From: Patescibacteria group bacterium UBA6130
Lineage (GTDB): Bacteria; Patescibacteriota; Microgenomatia; UBA12405; UBA6130
Reading direction: 5' to 3'
DNA: 6,132 nucleotides
NCBI GenBank assembly: GCA_002428285.1
Contig: DIVO01000002.1
Location: 6,255-12,386, forward strand
Shown: positions 1-5,370 of the stretch, in pieces
Position numbering within the stretch: position 1 is the stretch's first letter
Layout: each line of letters starts with the position of its first letter
The notes under the pieces: generated by a model
What the model saw: the letters and a program-made list of their open reading frames with translations, nothing else
The model's database searches: none
Told to the model about the DNA's origin: nothing
Made by a program: the position numbers and the translations under genes

Positions 1-527
1 CAGTTAGAGACCAAAAAAATTGGTATCCAATCGATTTAGCTACATCATCCTTCGGTCAAGGAATTGCTATCACACCAATTCAATTTATTACTGCGTTTAA
101 TAGTCTGGCAAATAATGGAGAAGTCGTAAAACCAAGGGTTGTTAATAAAATAATTTCAGACAAAGAAGAATGGAGTACAGAAAAAGAAGTTGTATCTCAG
201 CCTCTCAAACCTTCAAGTGTTAATGAAATCACCGAAATTATGATATCGGCTGTTAATGAAGGAGAAGCGAAATGGGCAAAACCAGAAGGCTATTCTATTG
301 CCGGAAAAACCGGCACAGCTCAAATCCCCGTGGGAGGTGATTATGATCAAGAAAAAACCATTGCGTCATTCATAGGTTTTGCTCCAGCAGATAAGCCAAA
401 ATTTACTATGCTCGTAAGTCTAAAAGAGCCATCGTCTTCTCCTTGGGGATCAGAAACAGCGGCACCATTGTGGTTTTCTATAGCTCAAAAACTTTTTAAC
501 TATTATGGTATTCCTAGCACAAACTAA
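1..527 (+). CDS. Class B penicillin-binding protein (FtsI/PBP2-type transpeptidase), C-terminal part
   Basis: This is the 3' end of a D,D-transpeptidase gene that enters from the left; the first full codon is at 3 and 174 residues are visible before TAA at 525-527. These enzymes cross-link peptidoglycan stem peptides outside the cytoplasmic membrane, anchored by an N-terminal membrane segment that lies outside this window. Visible hallmarks are SSFGQGIAITPIQ (residues 15-27 of the fragment), the conserved stretch after the SxN region in FtsI/PBP2 proteins, and the third active-site motif in AGKTGTAQ (KTG at 102-104). After it comes a typical transpeptidase end: SFIGFAPADKPKF, an SETAAP segment and a final helix. 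The catalytic SxxK and SxN motifs are not in the window. The gene ends 8 nt before the MurE-like gene, an order that recalls the ftsI-murE pair of dcw clusters. Whether it serves division (FtsI) or elongation (PBP2) cannot be decided from this fragment, so no symbol is given. Confidence 0.93.
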   Translation, partial: VRDQKNWYPIDLATSSFGQGIAITPIQFITAFNSLANNGEVVKPRVVNKIISDKEEWSTEKEVVSQPLKPSSVNEITEIMISAVNEGEAKWAKPEGYSIAGKTGTAQIPVGGDYDQEKTIASFIGFAPADKPKFTMLVSLKEPSSSPWGSETAAPLWFSIAQKLFNYYGIPSTN

Positions 528-535
528 CAATATTT

Positions 536-1861
536 ATGACAAGCAATGATATAATAACCCTATATATGCAGTGGTTTAAAAACACCTTTAAACATCTCCC
601 CTTGGCCATTATTGCCAATATAATTAATGGCTTTCCCGCCAAAAAACTAGTGACAACCGGAGTTGTCGGTACTGACGGGAAAACTACCACCTCAACGCTT
701 ATTTATCACCTTCTCAATTCAAAAGAAAAAACCGGTCTAGTCTCAACAGTTGAGGCTAAAATTGAAAACAAAATTTACCCAACTGGATCTCACGTTACCT
801 CTCCCAATCCATTTGTCTTATTTAAATTTTTAAAGTTTATGGTTGAAAAAGGGATAAAACAGGCGGTTTTAGAAACAACTTCACATGGTTTAGATCAGCA
901 TAGATTTTGGGGAATAAAATTTGATATCGGAGTGTTGACAAATATTACACATGAACATCTCGATTACCACAAAACCTACACCAAATACTTATCGGCTAAG
1001 TATACTTTACTAAAAAATAGCAAGATAGCCATAATAAATAAGGACGACCAAAGTTATGAAGAGATTGAAAAAAAAATAATATCAGACAATATTAAATTTG
1101 TAACATACTCAATAAAACAAAAAGCTGATTACATGGCTAAAAACATCAAATACGGACAAAATTCAACAACTTTTACAATTATAAATTCAGACTCTCAATT
1201 CCAAGTAACAACAAATTTAATCGGAGAATATAATGTCTATAACTGTTTGGCTGCCATTGCCGCAGTTAAATTAAATTTAAGACAAAGTAACAAAGAAATT
1301 GCCAATAGTCTTTTAAGTTTTAACCCGCCCAAAGGAAGAATGGAGTATGTAAAAAACAATAAAGGACTGACGTTAATTATTGACTTTGCTCATACTCCAA
1401 ACGCCCTAGAACAAGTCTTAAAAACAATAAAAAATAATTATCCTGACAAAAAAATAATTGCACTTTTTGGAAGCGCAGCCAAAAGAGATATCGAAAAAAG
1501 ACCAATGATGGGTAAAATAGCCGCAGATTATGCTGACAATATAGTCCTTACCTCAGAAGACCCAAGAAAAGAAAATCCTGAGAAAATAATTGAGCAAATC
1601 GCAAAAGGCAGCATAAAAGGAGGAATGGAAAAATTGAATACCGATGAATATCAAAAAGTAAAAAATAACAAAAGAAAATATTTCTTCTCAATTACCGATA
1701 GACAAGAAGCCATATCGTTTACAATTAGAAAACTAGCCGATAAAGGAGATTTAATCGTCTTTTTGGGCAAGGGCCATGAAGATTCTATTTGCTATGGCAA
1801 CAAAGAGTATCCATGGTCTGAAAGACAAGCCATAGAAATTGCACTCGAAGAAAAAGCATGA
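536..1861 (+). CDS. murE: MurE-like UDP-N-acetylmuramyl-tripeptide synthetase lacking the N-terminal domain
   Basis: A 441-residue cytoplasmic ATP-dependent amino-acid ligase, expected to add the third stem-peptide residue to UDP-MurNAc-L-Ala-D-Glu. The central domain carries the P-loop GTDGKTTTS (45-53), ETTSHGLD (113-120), NITHEHLDYH (136-145) and SAKYTLL (153-159), whose Lys155 fits the lysine that is carbamylated in MurE. The C-terminal domain starts near KGRME (266-270) and has DFAHTPNAL (283-291), SEDPR (340-344) and GKGHED (411-416). In known MurE enzymes the Arg of DNPR and the Glu of GKGHE contact meso-diaminopimelate. Both are kept here, although DN is replaced by ED, so a meso-DAP-like substrate is plausible but unproven. 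Family members are usually near 490 residues with the P-loop around residue 110. Here only about 40 residues precede it, so the UDP-binding domain 1 is missing. An in-frame TAG at 515-517 rules out a longer start. The alternative ATG at 566 would shorten the protein by 10 residues. No Shine-Dalgarno sequence precedes either start. Confidence 0.9.
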   Translation: MTSNDIITLYMQWFKNTFKHLPLAIIANIINGFPAKKLVTTGVVGTDGKTTTSTLIYHLLNSKEKTGLVSTVEAKIENKIYPTGSHVTSPNPFVLFKFLKFMVEKGIKQAVLETTSHGLDQHRFWGIKFDIGVLTNITHEHLDYHKTYTKYLSAKYTLLKNSKIAIINKDDQSYEEIEKKIISDNIKFVTYSIKQKADYMAKNIKYGQNSTTFTIINSDSQFQVTTNLIGEYNVYNCLAAIAAVKLNLRQSNKEIANSLLSFNPPKGRMEYVKNNKGLTLIIDFAHTPNALEQVLKTIKNNYPDKKIIALFGSAAKRDIEKRPMMGKIAADYADNIVLTSEDPRKENPEKIIEQIAKGSIKGGMEKLNTDEYQKVKNNKRKYFFSITDRQEAISFTIRKLADKGDLIVFLGKGHEDSICYGNKEYPWSERQAIEIALEEKA

Positions 1862-1871
1862 AGAAGATATA

Positions 1872-1884
1872 ATTAGTAACTAAT
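1872..1884. repeat. 13-bp perfect inverted repeat in the murE-to-transferase gap
   Basis: The 29-nt gap contains ATTAGT-A-ACTAAT, a perfect 6-bp palindrome around one central base, ending 6 nt before the next ATG. With a 1-nt centre it cannot form a hairpin in RNA, and it has no T-run, so it is not a terminator. It could be a small operator-like site or simply chance in AT-rich DNA. Confidence 0.3.
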
Positions 1885-1890
1885 CAAAAA

Positions 1891-2628
1891 ATGAAAATAA
1901 TATATTCAGAATTTCCTGCAGATTACAGCAAATATAACTTTCCCTATCAGGTGCTTTGTAAAAGAAAAAGTTCAGATCAGCTGGAAAAGATATATGATCA
2001 AGGCTTTTTGCCTTTTAGAAACAACAAAGATTTATTTTACCTGTCCAGATCAAGCCGGAGTAAAGTAGATAAATATGAATTATCTTCAGAAAACAAAAGG
2101 ATAATTAGTAAAACAGAAAATTTCATTTTTGAATTTTTCCCAATCAATGATTTTGAATATTCACCACAAGTCCAAAAAACCTGCAAAGAATGGTCAAAAA
2201 GCAAAGGGTGGAGCATCTCGACTATTTCTATAAAGAAATTATTTAGTGGATCGTATTTCAACTTGATTTTAACTGTCAAACACAAAGAAGCAGTTGTCGG
2301 GTACTCGGTTATTTATCAAGAAGAAGGCTTTGTTCATTGGGCATACGTGTTTATAAATCCTGAATTTGAAAGATCAGGTTTAGTGATTAGGATGGGGATT
2401 GAAGTGATTAAAAATGCCAAAGAAACTGGATCCAAATATGTTTATTTAGGAACTTGCTACGGAAATAATAATTATAAAAGAAATTACCCAGGCTTTGAAT
2501 ATTTCGAAGGTTCCGGCTGGAGCAATAACTTAGAAAAACTTAAATTGCTGAACGAAAGAAATCAAGATTACTCTTATAAAGATGAGAGGTACCAGGCCAT
2601 ATTAAAATCTGGAGAAAATAATGAATAA
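1891..2628 (+). CDS. Arginyl-tRNA--protein transferase (ATE/Bpt)-like protein, GNAT-fold
   Basis: A 245-residue protein with no signal peptide or membrane segment, so probably cytoplasmic. Its layout follows the ATE/Bpt family, whose members move an aminoacyl group from charged tRNA to an acceptor amine. The N-terminal part has FPYQVLC (17-23) and a DQGFLPF (36-42) segment like the family's GFRRSG region. YLSRSSRSKV (50-59) followed by SSENKR (65-70) resembles the family's CR..(R/V)..F..SRSQRR. The C-terminal half has VVGYSVIYQEEG (135-146), WAYVFINPEFERSGL (150-164), AKETGSKYVYLGTCYG (176-191) and NNYKRNYPGFEYFE (193-206), matching the family pattern of DGLSAVYxFYDP, RSLG, ARxxGLxYxYLGYWI and KMxYKxxFxPxE. 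Only three cysteines are present (23, 98, 189), so the paired-cysteine cluster of classical ATE N-termini is missing. Its place between Mur ligase genes, overlapping the next by 8 nt, suggests a cell-wall acceptor rather than N-degron tagging. That is inference, and a plain GNAT acyltransferase remains possible. No Shine-Dalgarno is visible. Confidence 0.7.
   Translation: MKIIYSEFPADYSKYNFPYQVLCKRKSSDQLEKIYDQGFLPFRNNKDLFYLSRSSRSKVDKYELSSENKRIISKTENFIFEFFPINDFEYSPQVQKTCKEWSKSKGWSISTISIKKLFSGSYFNLILTVKHKEAVVGYSVIYQEEGFVHWAYVFINPEFERSGLVIRMGIEVIKNAKETGSKYVYLGTCYGNNNYKRNYPGFEYFEGSGWSNNLEKLKLLNERNQDYSYKDERYQAILKSGENNE
2611..2615 (+). promoter_or_regulatory. Shine-Dalgarno for the Mpl-like gene, inside the upstream CDS
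   Basis: GGAGA lies 5 nt before the last ATA of the spacer, leaving a 5-6-nt gap to the ATG at 2621. It sits within the last codons of the transferase gene, whose stop (TAA, 2626-2628) is downstream of this start. It supports ATG 2621 as the true start and translational coupling of the two genes. It is the only well-placed Shine-Dalgarno sequence in the window. Confidence 0.65.
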
Positions 2629-4015
2629 AGTACACATTGTCGGCATTGCCGGAGTTTTATCTGGTGCACTTGCAGTAGAATTAAAAAAACAAGGCTGGGA
2701 AGTTAGCGGATCTGATAAGGAAAAAATCTATCCTCCTGTTAGTTTACTGTTGGAAAAAAACAATATTAAAGTTTTCCTGGGATATGATGAGAGCAATGTT
2801 AATAAAGACGTTGACCTGGTTATAGTTGCCGGAAGCGCTCTCTTAGTTGATAAAAATAACCCAGAAGTAGTGAAAGCAAAACAACTTTCAAAAGAGGTAA
2901 TCTCCCAAGCCCAAGCAATAGAGAAATTTGTCATACAAAAAGAATCATTGGTAATTGCCGGAACTTATGGAAAAACTACCACAACTTCTCTTTGCGTTTC
3001 AATTCTGCAAAAATCCGAACTTAACCCATCTTATATGATTGGAGGAGTAGCCATCAATATGGAATACCCCTCGCTAAAAATTACTGATTCGGAATGGTCT
3101 GTCGTTGAAGGAGATGAGTATCCAACCCTACATTTTGACAATAGGCCAAAATTTCTTTTATATCATCCAAAATACCTAATCTTAACCTCAGCTATGTGGG
3201 AACACCCCGATGTTTATAAGTCTGAAAAAGAATATTTGGAAGAATTTAAAAAACTGATTGCACAAATTCCTGATGATGGTTTCATTTTAGCTAATAGCGA
3301 AGACAGTAATCTGAAAAATATTTTGCAAGGCACAAAACATGTGTTTTGGTATTCACTTAAAAGAAACCACAAGTCAGATTTTTGGGGAGAAAATATAATT
3401 TTGGATCAAAGCGGAATTTCTTTAGATGTGTGTTCCTCAAGAAAGCGGCTCAACATCTCATCGAAAATGATGGGTATGCATAATGCTGAAAATATAGTTG
3501 CCGCCTCAGGAGCAGGGATATTACTTGGCATCGATGAAAACATTATCTCCTTAGGAATAAGTTCGGCGCCGTTAATAAGAAAAAGAATGCAAGTTATAGA
3601 AAACATAGCCAATCAAGTAATTATTCATGATTTTTCTCAAACAAAACCAAGAATACAGGCAGCTATTCAAAGTGCAAAAGATCATTTTCCTGACCACAAA
3701 ATAATTGTATGTTTTTATCCTCATTATAGTGGCTGGAAAGAAAAGGAATCACTAAATGGCCTTTCAGAAACCTTTGAAAAGGCGGATACCGTGATCATTA
3801 CCAAAGTATCTTATACAAAAGCCAAAGACAAAGAGGTCACAGGAAGTAAAATTAAAAATTTGATTGGAGAAAAAGCTCTTTATCTACCTTTGGATGAAAA
3901 CGTTCCCGATAAAATTATCGAATCACTCAGTCAAAAGAGTGTGATAATTTTTATGTCTTCAGGAGACTATCGCAAACTGGATCAGCAAGTAATTAATAAT
4001 TTAAAAAACAAATGA
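2621..4015 (+). CDS. mpl: Mpl/MurC-like UDP-N-acetylmuramate ligase
   Basis: A 464-residue, three-domain Mur ligase of the MurC/Mpl branch. MurC joins L-Ala to UDP-MurNAc; Mpl joins a recycled tripeptide. The N-terminal Rossmann-like domain is present: HIVGIAGVLSGALA (5-18), VSGSDKEKIYPPVS (28-41) and the VIVAGSAL segment (67-74). The central domain has the P-loop GTYGKTTTT (114-122), GDEYPTLHFDNRPKF (164-178), WEHPDVY (193-199) and MHNAEN (286-291). The C-terminal domain starts near IRKRMQ (319-324). The YPP segment and the EYxTxxFDxRxKF stretch favour Mpl over MurC. Two signature residues are altered: the P-loop His of GTHGKT is Tyr116, and the DDFAHHP motif reads HDFSQTKP (336-343). With MurE- and MurF-like genes alongside and no other MurC visible, it may be the working first ligase, but a salvage role cannot be excluded. 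It overlaps the upstream gene by 8 nt and the downstream murA by 4 nt (ATGA), so translation is probably coupled on both sides. Confidence 0.82.
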   Translation: MNKVHIVGIAGVLSGALAVELKKQGWEVSGSDKEKIYPPVSLLLEKNNIKVFLGYDESNVNKDVDLVIVAGSALLVDKNNPEVVKAKQLSKEVISQAQAIEKFVIQKESLVIAGTYGKTTTTSLCVSILQKSELNPSYMIGGVAINMEYPSLKITDSEWSVVEGDEYPTLHFDNRPKFLLYHPKYLILTSAMWEHPDVYKSEKEYLEEFKKLIAQIPDDGFILANSEDSNLKNILQGTKHVFWYSLKRNHKSDFWGENIILDQSGISLDVCSSRKRLNISSKMMGMHNAENIVAASGAGILLGIDENIISLGISSAPLIRKRMQVIENIANQVIIHDFSQTKPRIQAAIQSAKDHFPDHKIIVCFYPHYSGWKEKESLNGLSETFEKADTVIITKVSYTKAKDKEVTGSKIKNLIGEKALYLPLDENVPDKIIESLSQKSVIIFMSSGDYRKLDQQVINNLKNK

Positions 4016-5331
4016 CAAGATTTATTATTGAAGGCGGAATACCTCTCAAAGGTGAAGTAATTATCAGAGGTGCTAAAAACTCAGGTTTTAAACTTCTCAT
4101 TTCTTCGATGTTTTCTGATAATACTTGCATGATAAGTAATTTAACAAAAGCCGGAGAAACAAAAATTGCCCTCTCTGTAATAAAATACCTTGGTGGTAAA
4201 TATGAATTTATTGGGGATCATAGTGTCCAAATCAATTCACGCCACTTGCAAAAATATACTCTCCCACAAGGTGTAGGCAAAGAATCCAGAGCATCAACCA
4301 TGTTTGCTCCTGCTTTGCTATACAGATTTGGCGAAGCCAATCTTCCTTGGCCAGGAGGGGATAAAATTGGGAACAGACCTCTTGACAGACACTTGGAAGG
4401 TTTTAGAAGTTTCGGAGTAAAAGTTGAAGAAGGGGAGAAAGAGATTAAATTCAAAGTTGATAAAAAAGTTAAAGGATGCCACTACAAATTTTCTAAACCC
4501 ACTCACACCGGGACAGACACCATGATTATGATGGCTTCATGGGCTGAGGGAGAAACCATTTTAGAAAATACCGCCCAGGAACCAGAGGTTGATGACTTGA
4601 TAGATTTTATGAATAAAATGGGACCAGATATAAAAAGATTATCACCTAGTGTCATTAGAATTAAGGGTGTTAAAAAGTTTAGATCTGCAAGACATTTAGT
4701 AATTCCTGACAGAAATGAGGCCGTTACTTTTGCTTGTGCTGCCCTAGGAACTAAAGGGTCTATTTCCATATTTAACATAGAACCACTGCATCTTATCGAA
4801 TTTAATAACATGTTAATTCATGCAGGAGCGAAAATTGAGATTGGGGTAAACGAAATGAAAGTTTCTTTTGAAGATATACTTTCTCCAACCAATATTGAAA
4901 CAAAACCACATCCTGGTTTTATGACAGACTGGCAAGCTCTATGGGCGATTTTAATGACACAAGCAAGGGGTAAGAGCTCTATCATCGAAAGAGTTTATCC
5001 TAGCCGGTTTCAATACACTCAAGAGCTAAATGAAATGGGAGCAAGAATCAAACTTTTCAATCCTCAAGTAGATGATCCAAGAGAATATTATTATTTTAAT
5101 CCTAATACCGACAGTCCCGATTATTATCACGGAGCTTATATTTACGGACCAACAAAGCTTAAAGGTACACAAATGACAGTTAACGATATAAGAGCTGGGG
5201 CAACGCTAACTTTGGCAGCTTTAATTGCCGAAGGCAAAAGCACAATTTTAGAAGCGGAAAAAATAGATAGAGGATATGAAGAATTGGATGCCAGATTAAC
5301 AAATCTTGGCGGAAGAATCAATCGAATTTAA
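4012..5331 (+). CDS. murA: MurA-like UDP-N-acetylglucosamine 1-carboxyvinyltransferase with Asp in the catalytic loop
   Basis: A 439-residue enolpyruvyl transferase that should move the enolpyruvyl group of PEP onto UDP-GlcNAc, the first committed step of peptidoglycan synthesis, in the cytoplasm. Recognisable MurA elements are GGIPLKGEV (8-16), GAKN (20-23, with the conserved Lys22 and Asn23), SRAS (92-95), the loop PGGDKIGNRP (114-123), ILENTAQEPEVDDL (183-196), HPGFMTDWQA (300-309, with Asp306 matching the catalytic Asp305 of E. coli), NDIRAGA (391-397, Arg394 matching Arg397) and DRGYEELDARL (419-429). The loop Cys (Cys115 in E. coli) is Asp117. The usual SVGATEN segment reads THTGTDT (164-170), and the product is about 20 residues longer than usual because of a Tyr-rich insertion near 350-380. 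These changes mark a divergent subgroup; another acceptor sugar nucleotide is possible. The start overlaps the mpl-like stop as ATGA, with no Shine-Dalgarno, which suggests reinitiation after termination. Confidence 0.87.
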   Translation: MTRFIIEGGIPLKGEVIIRGAKNSGFKLLISSMFSDNTCMISNLTKAGETKIALSVIKYLGGKYEFIGDHSVQINSRHLQKYTLPQGVGKESRASTMFAPALLYRFGEANLPWPGGDKIGNRPLDRHLEGFRSFGVKVEEGEKEIKFKVDKKVKGCHYKFSKPTHTGTDTMIMMASWAEGETILENTAQEPEVDDLIDFMNKMGPDIKRLSPSVIRIKGVKKFRSARHLVIPDRNEAVTFACAALGTKGSISIFNIEPLHLIEFNNMLIHAGAKIEIGVNEMKVSFEDILSPTNIETKPHPGFMTDWQALWAILMTQARGKSSIIERVYPSRFQYTQELNEMGARIKLFNPQVDDPREYYYFNPNTDSPDYYHGAYIYGPTKLKGTQMTVNDIRAGATLTLAALIAEGKSTILEAEKIDRGYEELDARLTNLGGRINRI

Positions 5332-5370
5332 GTTATTACATTTATTATATAAGGGTTAAGATAAAATTAC

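Noticed and set aside
536..1861. Alternative genetic code (TGA as Gly or Trp)
   Set aside because: TGA ends the murE- and mpl-like genes at sensible family endpoints and Trp is always TGG.
1858..1872. A five-codon ATG-to-TAA frame overlapping the murE stop
   Set aside because: Too short to be a gene and with no ribosome binding site; the ATG is part of the murE end codons.
2037..2285. Minus-strand open frame of 82 codons inside the transferase gene
   Set aside because: It lies wholly opposite a well-supported gene, shows no recognisable domain, and has no plausible ribosome binding context.
2728..3612. Two 68-codon minus-strand open frames opposite the Mpl-like gene
   Set aside because: Both lie inside a conserved Mur ligase coding region and have no recognisable motifs.
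4218..4811. Three minus-strand open frames (62-102 codons) opposite murA
   Set aside because: They overlap one another and the clearly conserved MurA reading frame; their products look like reverse-strand shadows with no family features.
5332..5370. Possible promoter before murF (TATTAT at 5343-5348)
   Set aside because: No -35-like hexamer sits at a suitable distance, and such hexamers are expected by chance in AT-rich spacers.
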